Part shown: positions 11,544 to 21,169 of the stretch, piece by piece
Layout of the letters: the number at the start of each line of letters is the position of its first letter
Position numbering within the stretch: the first letter of the stretch is position 1
Source: Metarhizium brunneum
Lineage: Eukaryota > Ascomycota > Sordariomycetes > Hypocreales > Clavicipitaceae
NCBI RefSeq assembly: GCF_013426205.1
Contig: NC_089422.1
Span: 496,001-560,000, forward strand
Direction: 5' to 3'
Length of the DNA: 64,000 nt
Made by a program: the position numbers and the translations under genes
The notes under the pieces: generated by a model
What the model was told of the DNA's origin: nothing
Databases searched by the model: none
Seen by the model: the letters and a program-made list of their open reading frames with translations, nothing else

Positions 11544-13023
11544 CTACTTGATGCTCCGTTCAAAGTCCGGCCTCGCCCACTCGACTACCCAATCTGACTC
11601 TAGCACCTCTGCGGCCGTTGGCCGGTCCTTTGGATCAAACGACAGCATCTGGCGCAGCAGTTGTAGAAACGCCGTCTTTTCTCCTTGCGAAAACACGCCC
11701 ACGTTGAATTCGTTCCTGTACTTTTGGACCCAGGCGTCGAATGCTTCGCCGAGGGGAGGCGATGCGTATTCTCCTTGAGTCGGGTTTCCGTCCTCGTCGA
11801 AGAATTGATGCCGCTGCTCCCAGAGCTGCCACCAACGCGGTGGCAAGGGACCCAACACGTCTACTTGCTGTGCGACCACCGCGTCGGGTGGAATAAATTC
11901 ATCACTAAAGAGGGGCTTCATGGCGACGAGCTTCCACATGGTGATGGCGAGGGTCCAAATATCGGCGGAGAATGAAAGTGGTGATAGCGGCTCGAAGCGC
12001 GCTTCGGGTGGTCGGGCGGCCAGCGGTGACCGGCAGTCTTCGCAGGGGCGCGTGCTGGACGCGGGAGCGAATGCCTCGCCAAAGTCGACGAGAATCAGGC
12101 GCGTCTCTGGTAGAGAGATTTTATGGGCTTTTTTGCCGAGATAGAGTGGCAGAACCGCCTTTTCGGGGATATTATGCGGCAGAGGGGCTCCGTCGACGCG
12201 GGAGACGGCGACGGTCTCTGGGCGTCCGTACTTTTCGTACAGCTGTTCGACGGAAAGGCTGTTGAGGCTGGATGGAGATTTGAGCATGGCGTTGCCGAGG
12301 TGAATATCTAGCAGGGATGAGGCGTTAGGAGCAGTTGCAAGGGGTGTCGGAGTAGGCGTGGGCGGCGTGGGACAAACCTCCGTGAATATAGCCCTGGCTG
12401 TGCATGTATGCGACCGCCGACACGAGCTTCACAGATAGAGCCCTTGCTACCTCTAGCCTGAACAGGGAATGACGGGAAGCATCGCTGAGAGAACATTGGG
12501 CGGGAGTAGTTGCGTAACACGGGTGCGTCCCGTTGGGGCCGCGGACGGTAAATTCATCGAGGAGCCGGGGGATAGCATCGTATCCTGATGAAGCGACAGG
12601 ATCTGACGAGGTGCGAGGTTTGAGGTCGGAGAGCCTTTTCAGGATCGCAGTCTCGTGGAGCCTCGAATCTGAGATGCCGATTTTGAGGGCGACGTAAAGC
12701 TCTTGCTGGGTGTCGCGCGCAAGCCAAACGGTTGAATATCCCCCGTGACCTAGCTTATCGACAATTTGGTAGCGCTTGTTGAGTACGTCCCCAATCATTA
12801 CTGGATGGTAGCCACCGCGTGTGTATTTTTCGAGGGACTCGGCGCCGTCAATCCAGTGATACTGATCGCGGTATGCCTGTGCCGGGCCTTGTCCTGGCGT
12901 GATGGCGCATGAATGAAGAGAATGGCGCCTTGTGCGGGATGGTAAAGGGATTTGGCTGCTTTTGGGAGGATGAATGGCTCTTGGAGTTTTCCAGGAATGC
13001 GTCAAGGTCTTGAAAGACTTCAT
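11544..13023 (-). CDS. SRPK-like serine/threonine protein kinase
   Basis: A protein kinase of the SR-protein-kinase-like group that is expanded in filamentous fungi. Two exons (12378-13023 and 11544-12307; intron 12308-12377) give 469 residues. Landmarks: the conserved lead-in YHWIDGAESLEKYTRGGYHP; the glycine loop LGHGGYSTVW from residue 91; the ATP-binding Lys114 in VALKI; the catalytic loop HGDIHLGN, restored only by splicing; and DFGEAF as the DFG motif. The C-terminal lobe contains SADIWTLAITMWKL and ends with DPKDRPTAAEVLESDWV. Instead of HRD the loop has H-G-D, which is common in this group. The start used is the ATG at 13023; the frame continues upstream only through non-ATG codons. 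Substrates are unknown. Confidence 0.9.
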
Positions 13024-14060
13024 TCTGTTGATACAGGATATGACGCCCAAGTTATGGTGAAAAGGGCTGATTGATGCTTATGCGCCGTTCGATGAGCGTC
13101 ACCTTGATATTTATGGGTCTCCTCGATGTCGGTGCCTCAGGAAATACCAGGGCCATGGACATGGAGCGAACATTGAATCAATTCTTATTGATCGAGGCCA
13201 ACGTGCCCAAGGCGCCAATTTGGCTCATTTTACAGCCTGGCGCTTTGCAGCACACGACACCGCCTGGACAGTTACCAGATATGTCTGGTCAACTACTTAC
13301 CTAGGTAACCTGCAAGTTGACATCTGGATATGGCACTTTTTATTAATTAGATAAGTGCACTGGACGCGATCCCGCTTCCGTGAAATAATGCACTCGTTCC
13401 CGCTAAATAGCGGAAAGTCTTACTGCTAAATCTGGCAGGAAGATGTCTGCTTTTACGGAAAGAGCTCCGCGGCTAAGATAATAATAGTGGGCTATACTAC
13501 TAAATTGATAACTTAACCCCTGTCCTACTACCCTTGTAATTGTTGCTGCTAATACTACCAATTTTATTAAGTTTAATAAATAAGTTAAATGAATAGAAGT
13601 CAACAGCGGAGAACACCCGAACCTAGAACATTTCAAGGCAAATATCAAGCTTAACTAGCTTAGCCTAGGATAAATTCAACGAGTCCTACACTCAGCCGGA
13701 TAAATTCCCAGAGTACTATGTATAGTCAATCCGGTATCTACTATCCTCTTGGGGCTACTTTGAGAATGCCTAGACCAGATATTCTTATCTGTAATGGCTC
13801 CTTGAGGCTGAATATCTGGTTCGGAGAGCGCAAGCCATTGCTGACACAGCCAATACCTGATACAGAACTCCAGTTTAATAATTTAAATATAACAAATACT
13901 TTAGAATAGATGTATGTAAGCTGCATCCTGCTGCCATGTGCAATCCGGGAACATTAATAATACAATGTGTTCTCGGACTCTTCACAATCCTCTTTGATGG
14001 CTACCGCTGAACTTCCACCGCCGAACCACAACCATTGACATCATGGTCGTCGACGTTTAT
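13024..14060. other. AT-rich degenerate intergenic DNA
   Basis: Upstream of the kinase the sequence becomes AT-rich from about 13320 to 13990, with many TTAAT/AATAA words and no long open frame. The base composition differs sharply from the flanking genes and looks like an old, mutated (possibly RIP-affected) repeat. I could not identify the parent element. Confidence 0.45.
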
Positions 14061-14677
14061 CTACTTGCAAACTCGGGCAGTCAGATTGACTGGCTGAGGG
14101 CAGCCATACACTTTCTTGTGGGCAGGTGTGCTGTAGCAGCCAGCATCGTTTGCCTGGCAGTCAAAGACTTCGCAGCCATCGCCCGGGGTCAGAGTGTTTT
14201 GGCTTGCGGCAAACGGGTTGCCCCATTCCGTGCTGAACTCATCTAGAATCCAAGGTCAGAGAGATTCTCGAAAAGGGGCATCCAGTCCCAGTGGAAACTC
14301 ACAGTACGCGTAGTCGGGGTTTGAGGAGAACGAATACCCAAAGAACAAAGGCTTGTCAAGCGTCTTGGTCTTGGCAATCTTGACAGTCTACACACATGAT
14401 TAGCATTATCGAGACGGCATTTTTCGCGATATGGACGGGAAGAGTTGGTCGCGGAGCCATGCGACTTTTACTATCGGGATAAACATACCGAACCGCTAGC
14501 TCTGAATGGCTCAGAGAAGGACTTGCCAGGCTGAACAGTGGTAAGAGGGCCGGCAGCACTTCCATCATACGGGAAAGACTGCACATAGATGGCTGTGGGG
14601 CAAGTGTTCATGACGACGGCGTTCTGGGCAGAGGCCAGGCCCAAGAGGGCAGTGAATGCAACGACGGAGGCCTTCAT
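14061..14677 (-). CDS. Small secreted BYS1-like protein
   Basis: Three exons (14489-14677, 14303-14387, 14061-14242) with GTATGT and GTGAGT donors give 151 residues. Residues 1-17 are a clear signal peptide ending LASAQ, followed by NAVVMNTCPTAIYVQSF and a central FFGYSFSSNPDYAYYEFST. The layout resembles the fungal BYS1 family (named after the Blastomyces yeast-phase-specific protein), small secreted proteins of unknown activity. Cysteines in the second half (GDGCEVFDCQANDAGC, then YGCP and the final VCK) would be oxidised outside the cell. Both introns keep the frame and are needed for the full domain. Probably secreted; a role at the host or environmental interface is inference only. Confidence 0.82.
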
Positions 14678-16095
14678 ATTGTCACCCTGGGTTTACTGAG
14701 ATGAGAAGGAGAGAGATGATTCTGGTTCAAGTGCTGCTGAATGCTATCTGAAGGGGACATGGAAAAGGAACAGAAATGTGATCGTCTTATATATCCAGTG
14801 TCCGGGCTTGGCATTACCACTCAGATCTTACGTGCATGCGTCATAGCAGGCCGGTGTCTCGTATACGAGGCAACGTACGGCGGCCGACCCCATTACAGGC
14901 CCTACGTCTCGTATTCTAGAACAAGGTCCTGTAAGGGCTGAGCTTGGGCAAATGAAGTTGACACTCTTGTCTCACCGCCTTCCTCTGCCCGGATCCCCCG
15001 CATCGTCTTACTCCGAATGTGCCGAGACCGACAGCCCGGCTATGCCCTTTTTGGGCAGAAACTCGGTCCGGCCTGATTCAGCCCGACTACAATGCGCTGC
15101 CGTTGTTCCATCGAGGTAGCATTGGCCATCAGTCATGACGCACTTTTCTTGGCTGTCGCCAATCGAGCTGCATGACTGCGTGATGTTGGCAGCAGACGCG
15201 GTTGAACCTTGAGATGCCACTTGACGAGGCCGCCGACGACCCGCTCCCTTCGGAGCCATCCCAGCAGAGGATCAGCCGTTTGCTATTGAATTCTTGCTGC
15301 ATCTATTTCTCGGCTTGCTCCACTGGGCTGGAGGAGGGTTTCACGAACGAGCGTTTCCTGGGCATCAATATTTGAACATGTTTTTATTGGTTAGTTTCTA
15401 CAGACTGGGCACCGAAGCAGGCTGGATTGTTTGGCGGCCCGGAAAAGCAGACACTCACCAGACGCCATCTGTCAGTTTTGTAAATGACCCATCATCACGG
15501 ACAAACCACGTAAGAAACACGGGTATCAATAATAGGCAACTACACTCGTGTCTGGTGCTTTGGGAACATTTATCGGATGGGATCAACGCCCAGAACAGGC
15601 TTAGTGATTAAGACCACCAGGCAGTTCTTCCTCTATTTTTAGAACGTCCAGTGCGGCACTAGACAGAACTAAAGAAGAGACTAGCGCTATTGTTGTGAGC
15701 TTCCATTTGAATGATACAAGGGAGGCCGCGAAAGACGCCTGGCTGCAGAGGACACCGCAAGTTTCAATGCCGCTGAGAGGCCATGAGTCGATGAAGCAAC
15801 ACATAAAGGACACAGACGACAGCGCAGACCAGCATAAGTGTGACAAGGGCGTGATAAAGGGCATGAAGTAAAAGACTTGAATTCAATATTATCCTTGAAG
15901 GGTGTTAAGGCCCTTAATTTTCCAAGTGGAAGGGGGTGACGAGTGACCACTATATACATGAAGGGAACAGCTATACCTAGCTCTCTTGCCTAGGCACATG
16001 TTCAATTTGTGTAACCAATAGGTACTTTATCGGTGAAGTCCCTTTATTGGGCTTCACCATCTATTGGGCCTTTTCCGTGTAACAATAAGTGATTG
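14678..16095. other. Intergenic, start of the repeat island
   Basis: No supported gene. A minus-strand 83-codon frame at 15008-15259 begins with ATG and has a Cys-spaced segment (ITQSCSSIGDSQEKC), which may be debris of a secreted protein, but it lacks a signal peptide. From about 15.9 kb on, pieces of the LTR family appear; 16072-16085 (TTTTCCGTGTAACA) matches the 5' end of that LTR in reverse orientation. Confidence 0.4.
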
Positions 16096-16335
16096 TGTTA
16101 CACGGAAGTCACGCCACGGCACGGACCGACCCCTGAGTTTGGCGATAATTATCCAAGGGCTCGATACCCAGTTTATGTATCAGGCCTCGACGCTTCAGGG
16201 ATCGTCGCCGCTTTGTACAAATAAAGGCATCTACACCAGGGGCTTTAAGGGAAACAAAGGACCTTGGATATCAGCAAGTCATTAGCATGAATGGAACCTC
16301 CGTTCCAAACCTTTACAAAGTGAACGATTGTCACA
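16096..16335 (+). mobile_element. Solo LTR, 240-bp form, with 5-bp TSD GATTG
   Basis: Starts TGTTACACGG and ends TTGTCACA. It is flanked by a perfect 5-bp direct repeat GATTG (16091-16095 and 16336-16340), the signature of integrase-mediated insertion. It shares its 5' end and layout with the LTR at 16842-17081 but is diverged in the middle. No internal retroelement sequence is attached, so it is read as a solo LTR left by recombination. Confidence 0.8.
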
Positions 16336-16677
16336 GATTGGCAGGAACAAATTCCTTCTCTTGGGAACTTCATTTTGAATGTTGGTAGGGAGTGGGTGTA
16401 AGCAGTAACTGTGGGCTACTATAGGAAAAAAGTATTCAACCAGGGCAGATACCAGGCTATACAGAAATAGGGGGAAAGAGGCTTGCCAGTGCAGCCGCAA
16501 CAATATCACACGGGACCGATCTAATGCCGGAGCCCGAGCCCGAGGCAAAGCCTGACATCAAGCCAAAATCTACTCAGAATAAGAGAGGAAATTCGGACAT
16601 AATTAGCCGGCCTCGTTTTAAAGGGCCCGGGCAGGCGTTGGAATAAATTTGGCAAGACTGGTTGATTGAAGACTGAG

Positions 16678-16841
16678 TGTGAGTGTGGCAATGACTCAGT
16701 GAGGGCTTAGGGTCAGTAGCTTTATTCATCTAATAGTAGTCTCTGGTATTGAAATTCCTCGACTTTTTTAAGGCTTGGTTGATTAAAGAGCTCCTGTTGA
16801 TACAAGAAGTCAGTAAAGATCTTCTGCTCTAGGTCCCGTGG
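16678..16841 (-). repeat. Older LTR of the same family, reverse orientation, split by a nested element
   Basis: This stretch aligns with the reverse-oriented LTRs at 20329 and 23588: TTCATCTAATA, then TTTAAGGCTTGGTTGA, then ATACAAGAAGTC, then CTAGGTCCCGTG. The match breaks at 16841 and resumes at 17677 (CGTGGTCGTAGGCTTCC corresponding to CGTGACCGTAGACCTT). The 835-bp mini-element therefore landed inside it. Its outer ends are blurred; the left limit is approximate. Confidence 0.6.
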
Positions 16842-17081
16842 TGTTACACGGATGTCACGTTGCCATAAAGGCACGGGCCGTACCTTGAACATGACGATAG
16901 TTACACAAGGGCTCAAAGACCTAATAGAGGCCTCAGGCATCTAGGACAGCCCTTTGACCGCCTCTTGATATAAATAAGGGTCACCCGCCCTTCGAGGCCT
17001 TGAGGAAAACCAAGGACCTTTGATACCAAAGACTGTTAATAGATGAATTGAGTAATTGCTCCAAGCTAGGCCCTTGTCACA
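16842..17081 (+). repeat. 5' LTR of the mini-element
   Basis: Begins TGTTACACGG and ends TTGTCACA. A TATAAATA box lies at 16969-16976. The sequence AAGACTGTTAAT starts 60 bp downstream (17029), one mismatch from full complementarity to the primer-binding site. Confidence 0.75.
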
Positions 17082-17093
17082 AATAACAGTCTT
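17082..17093 (+). other. Putative self-primer binding site
   Basis: AATAACAGTCTT abuts the 5' LTR, where a primer-binding site must lie. It is the exact reverse complement of AAGACTGTTATT at 17624-17635 in the 3' LTR. I saw no matching tRNA 3' end. Confidence 0.6.
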
Positions 17094-17124
17094 CCAAGCA
17101 AAGGTATAAATCCTTCTATCCTTA

Positions 17125-17400
17125 GCTAGCAAGCAACCAGCCTCTGCTAAATCACAAGGATATAAAGAGCCTCTTTCCGAGCTAGCAAGCAGGTATTCCT
17201 GCCTCTGACTAGATTTACGGGAGGTTATAGCCTCTTTCTGTACTAGTAAGCAGGTAATCCTGCCTCTGAATAGATTTACGGGAGGTTAAAGAAGCCTTAC
17301 AGCGCTAGCAAGCCGGTATTCCTGCCTCTGACTAGGTCCTGTGGAGGTCATAGGAGTATTTTCGCGCTGGTAGTCAGACCCCCTGATACTAGGTCCTGCG
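17125..17400 (+). repeat. Tandem repeats of about 61 bp inside the mini-element
   Basis: About four and a half degenerate copies, each with GCTAGCAAGC, then GCCTCTGACTAG, then a GGAGGTTA-like box. Copies begin near 17125, 17181, 17242, 17303 and 17365. They fill most of the internal region. Confidence 0.7.
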
Positions 17401-17460
17401 GATCATTAACATTATTATCATCATCATTATGACCCGAATACTAGCTCGAGGTCGAGCTAG

Positions 17461-17473
17461 AAGAAGGGGGAAG
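17461..17473 (+). other. Polypurine tract of the mini-element
   Basis: AAGAAGGGGGAAG, four bases before the 3' LTR. This is the expected plus-strand primer position in LTR retroelements. Confidence 0.65.
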
Positions 17474-17477
17474 CTTG

Positions 17478-17676
17478 TGTCACACGGAAATGGGCCAATG
17501 TCACACGGTTACACAAGGGCTACGGTCACGGGATTAGGGCAGAAGGTCCTCACCGACTTCTTGTATAAATAGACGGCTTTGGTCCCTCAAGGCCTTGAGG
17601 AAAACTAAGGACCTTTGATACCAAAGACTGTTATTAGATGAATTGAGTAATTGCTCCAAGCTAGGCCCTTGTCACA
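17478..17676 (+). repeat. 3' LTR of the mini-element
   Basis: Begins TGTCACACGG and ends TTGTCACA. TATAAATA is at 17564-17571 and AAGACTGTTATT at 17624-17635, again 60 bp apart. It is followed directly by the TSD CGTGG. Confidence 0.78.
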
Positions 17677-17681
17677 CGTGG

Positions 17682-18654
17682 TCGTAGGCTTCCTGTGATC
17701 GTGTGACAGTAAGAGTGTCTGAGTACGTTAGTGGCATACGGCTTAAGTCTCTGTTTGTCGTCTATGAATCTAATTATTCTGGGAGTGGCGTTTTGTACAT
17801 CTACACTAAGAAATTGTGGCGTCAGACGATGTTAGAGTCTAAGAAAGCCCGGTACTGCCACCAGTCTTGCCAGGCGGTCGTCTTAGAATTATAGTTTCCC
17901 GTGCTGAAGTAGTACATGGACAGATGTGGATCATATCTGAGGAGGAATCATCCGTGGGAATGCACTTGGGGCCAAGTATACCTTGTGTTTGCCGAGAGAA
18001 AAGAGAGGCTGTTTGGAATGGCTGGCACGTCGTCGTTGTGACTGCCAGTTTGGCCTCGTCGTATCTTGCCCACGCGAGCTTATTTTCTATTGCTACTATT
18101 TTATTCCATTTTAGCTTTGAGTTTTATTTCAGTCTAAGGACTTGAGGCTTGAAATGGCACTTCCCATGACTCAGTAGGCTCAACGACGGGGAAGTCACTT
18201 CAGACCCGATAGGGTCACGTATAGAATTCAACAAAGTAGGCGTGAAGAACGGTTCCATTTTGTACAAACCAACTCAAAATAGCCTTGGCGCTAGAATATG
18301 GTAGGTTCACACCAGCATAACCTTGGAAAAGCCGTAGTGTCTGCAGACTGGAGGCTTAAAACCACGTAGTCTTTTTCCATCATTATAAAGATGTCTACTC
18401 CCCTGGTCGAGAAAAAAAAATTGACCTACCCAGAAGTAGTTCTCAAAGTCATTTCGATACACTCGATTCTCAAGACCCATTACAAAGCAAGTTTAACTTA
18501 GGATTTGAAGCTCGATTTCGCTGCAGACACTCCGTCGTATTACGAACTTTACATCACAAGCGGAAATACCGAGTGCTTCTGCCCAACATCAGTCAACACT
18601 GGCATCAATCAGAACAATCAGCTGCCTCTGGGACCACGCAGCTAACTTATCGCG
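17682..18654. other. Intergenic upstream of the F-box gene
   Basis: About 1 kb. The first 30 bp continue the older reverse LTR. The rest shows no supported gene; open frames of about 60-90 codons at 17703 and 17867 do not start with ATG and have no domain. The stretch before 18655 is the presumed F-box promoter. Confidence 0.45.
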
Positions 18655-20328
18655 ATGGACAGGCCTTCTTTACTCGGGCGTACTACATCTTTTGACAGTC
18701 TCACGGAACGTGTTGCTGAGGGTCCCATTCTCTTCGATCATACCGGGATTTATGCCCCAGCTGTTCCTGTTCTGGAAGTGGGCGGCGTTACAACTGAAGT
18801 CTCCAACTCATCACAGCAAGTTCCAGTAAAGAACTCGGACAGACAAGAGAACCAAGTTGGAGAGAAGAACCCAATCATGGAGGAGGCTGCGGTTGGGGAG
18901 GAGCGACAAGGGGTAAAAAGGAGATCGACGTTGCAGAATTTCTTACTGGAGACCCTCAAAGCGGCCTATATGGTAATGCGGCGATATTTTCTCAATCTTT
19001 TGAAAGATGCGGCAGCCACTTCCCCAGTGGAGGACGCGCAGGAAGTCGGTTCAGCATTCCCTCTCCTGGAATTGCCCAGTGAAGTTGTGCTGGAAGTCAT
19101 GTTACATCTGCCGGCACCCTCTTTGTATTGCCTTCGCCAGACTTCTACCAGGTTCATGAAACTCTTTGATACACATTACTTCAAAGAGTTTCACCGAGAA
19201 CCTGAATCACCGGGAAATCACAAGCGGCTTGATGTATCTCTGCTCACCCACGCGCAGAGGAACGACGTCGCCAATTCTCTACATCATGACATGTATTGCA
19301 CCGCCTGCCTTGCGGCCGAAGATTGCGGGACGATAGAAAAAAGATTAGAGACGCTGCGCAGCTTGCAATATTGCCACGGATGTGGTGTTCTACACGCAAG
19401 GGCAGTCTTCCCCGAGGACAATGCAGCATATGGAGTCCCCTCCAATGAGCAAATCTGCATTGGATGGCTCCAACGCTTTACGGTGTGCGATCACACTCTC
19501 GTTAGGTCACTGTCATGGCATGACCTCATAGATTTCCAAACCATTGCCGCCGACATGGCGTGTGAGATTGCATGCACCCGTCGGTCACACCAGCCGCAAC
19601 CGAGGGTCGGTCGATTTTGGAAAACCGGATCCGCATTCCCACGGTTCTCTGCTACGCTGGATTCAGAGGAGACCTGGACTCAGCATATAGGGTATGGATG
19701 GGATCTGCCTTTACTCGACCTTGAGCGTCGATCTGATCATACTGTGCCCGCCATTCAAGAAAGGCTGTCCAAGTTGGTTGCAGATGCGTTGCACAACCAC
19801 AAGCACAGGCTGTGCCCGCACATTTCTGCCGATAGAGAGATTCGCAAGTTTGTTCAGTCTGGCATCTGCAATTGCTTCGCAAAACATGACATTTGCCACC
19901 TTGGCATGAAAGCCCCATGGCCCAAAGGATGTGAGTGTGGACGGCAAGTGACGCTCGAATGTCGAATCTGTGGTGCGGTATACATGTGGCATCTTGCCAT
20001 GGGACAAGTCATTCTCTCGCTTCGCTACTCGTGGTATGTCCAGAAGCCTACTAGCTTTGGATGGCTGGGCCTTCTAGGGTTTCAAATCAAGTTTTCCTCT
20101 CGGGGCAATCAGCATGTCCTCTGGTGTGATACCCCGGACTGTCGGACGAACAAGAAGAGGCGGTGGGAAGCACTCGTGAAGGAGAATGTTAGGAGGGAAT
20201 ATTTTGAGGGCCTAGATGTTGAGTCTATTGACGTTGATTATCAAGACGGTTACATTGACCATGATACGACTATCGATTACAAGGAAATGGAAAAAGCGAG
20301 CGAGGAAGGTTCCTTTCAGACCTGGTAA
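18655..20328 (+). CDS. F-box domain protein
   Basis: An intronless frame of 557 residues. The F-box lies at about 135-172 (FPLLELPSEVVLEVML, then LRQTSTRFMKLF), the motif that docks proteins to SKP1 in SCF ubiquitin ligases. The N-terminal 130 residues are low-complexity and charged. The C-terminal part is rich in paired cysteines and histidines (CTACLAAEDC, YCHGCGV, CECGRQVTLECRICG), suggesting zinc-binding structure used for substrate recognition. Fungal genomes carry many such lineage-specific F-box genes. The gene is intact although embedded in repeats. Its stop codon TAA (20326-20328) forms part of the 5-bp target site of the solo LTR that follows, so its 3' UTR and terminator must lie inside transposon sequence. 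Confidence 0.8.
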   Translation: MDRPSLLGRTTSFDSLTERVAEGPILFDHTGIYAPAVPVLEVGGVTTEVSNSSQQVPVKNSDRQENQVGEKNPIMEEAAVGEERQGVKRRSTLQNFLLETLKAAYMVMRRYFLNLLKDAAATSPVEDAQEVGSAFPLLELPSEVVLEVMLHLPAPSLYCLRQTSTRFMKLFDTHYFKEFHREPESPGNHKRLDVSLLTHAQRNDVANSLHHDMYCTACLAAEDCGTIEKRLETLRSLQYCHGCGVLHARAVFPEDNAAYGVPSNEQICIGWLQRFTVCDHTLVRSLSWHDLIDFQTIAADMACEIACTRRSHQPQPRVGRFWKTGSAFPRFSATLDSEETWTQHIGYGWDLPLLDLERRSDHTVPAIQERLSKLVADALHNHKHRLCPHISADREIRKFVQSGICNCFAKHDICHLGMKAPWPKGCECGRQVTLECRICGAVYMWHLAMGQVILSLRYSWYVQKPTSFGWLGLLGFQIKFSSRGNQHVLWCDTPDCRTNKKRRWEALVKENVRREYFEGLDVESIDVDYQDGYIDHDTTIDYKEMEKASEEGSFQTW

Positions 20329-20525
20329 TGTGACAAGGGCTCGATTAGAGGGCTTGGAGCAATTTGGCTCAATCATCTAATAACAGTCTTTGATATCAAA
20401 GGTCCTTGGTTTTCTTTAAGGCCTCGTTGACTAACGGGGTCTTTAAATACAAGAAGTCGGTGAGGGACTTTGCCCTAGGTCTCGTGACCGTAGACCTTGT
20501 ATAACAGAGCCATTTCCGTGTAACA
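20329..20525 (-). mobile_element. Solo LTR directly after the F-box stop codon
   Basis: In reverse orientation it starts TGTGACAAGG and ends CCGTGTAACA. The flanks are GGTAA (20324-20328) and AGTAA (20526-20530), a 5-bp duplication with one G/A difference. AATAACAGTCTT (reverse complement of the presumed transcript start) is at 20379-20390. The element supplies all sequence downstream of the F-box stop. Confidence 0.75.
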
Positions 20526-20602
20526 AGTAACAAGAGCTGGTAACAAGATATGAGGGTAGCGGGTGCTCGCAATAGCCGACAACATACTGGATCATTTTCA
20601 GA

Positions 20603-20609
<7 letters not shown>

Positions 20610-20640
<31 letters not shown>
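20610..20640. repeat. (AG)n microsatellite
   Basis: About 15 uninterrupted AG dinucleotides. Confidence 0.95.
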
Positions 20641-20642
<2 letters not shown>

Positions 20643-20809
20643 AAGATATAGATATTTATAGCCTGGATATTGGTGATCTTAGGCTATGGGCTTTGATTGC
20701 TGGATGTTGCTTGCTTCATGCCAGTTGGTTCAGTAGTCAAACCCTATAACCAGCCTGACACTCATACTGAAGCAAGCTAAATCCAAAAGTGTGGCACTGA
20801 TAATAGACG

Positions 20810-21169
20810 CGTGTATTGTATGTACGATGTCTTTCGGCAGCGCGCACTGCCGCCGCCGCCTCCTCCGTGGAATATTGATATGCGTGAAATTATAAATTCA
20901 TGTACTATACGTACCGCGCTTTCCGATTGTCTCACTTTTCCATTGCCCGAATTTCGGCAGCTGGCTGCTCTTCTGTGAAGCGTTAAGATGCATAAAATAT
21001 TGATAAAATTCGGGTATTTACGCACTACGTTTCTCAACAGCACGACTTCGGCCAACAAGGCACAAGCCTCGGCGACTTCGGAACGCTTCTCAGCGGCCTC
21101 TGCTCGGATTTCTACAGCAAATTCTTCCTTAAGTATTATTATGGCTGGAGTGGCGCGGGTGTTGCTCAT
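20810..21169 (-). pseudogene. Inverted, decayed member of the micro-exon gene family (unit M1)
   Basis: On the minus strand the same upstream block found before the plus-strand units (GGATGCCAACCC, then AATAACGGCTGCAAGG) precedes an ATG at 21169. The first exon (21022-21169) encodes an Ala/Glu/Arg-rich helix (IRAEAAEKRSEVAEACALLAEV) and ends in phase 1 at a GTAAAT donor. The next exon begins EQPAAEIRAMEK but runs into TGA, and the following donor GTACGTATAGTACATGAA matches the first-intron start of the other units. The hydrophobic leader seen in units P1-P4 is missing. Frame damage suggests a pseudogene. Confidence 0.5.

Larger units (their letters stand above)
16842..17676 (+). mobile_element. 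Complete miniature LTR retroelement (TRIM-like), TSD CGTGG
   Basis: Two LTRs (16842-17081 and 17478-17676) flank an internal region of 396 bp with no coding capacity. A perfect 5-bp duplication CGTGG lies outside (16837-16841 and 17677-17681). Immediately after the 5' LTR is AATAACAGTCTT (17082-17093), complementary to LTR sequence; just before the 3' LTR is the purine tract AAGAAGGGGGAAG (17461-17473). These are the primer-binding site and polypurine tract expected of an LTR retroelement. It lacks gag and pol and must have been mobilised in trans. The two LTRs agree closely in their 3' halves but differ in their 5' halves (240 vs 199 bp), suggesting a recombinant origin. Confidence 0.78.
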
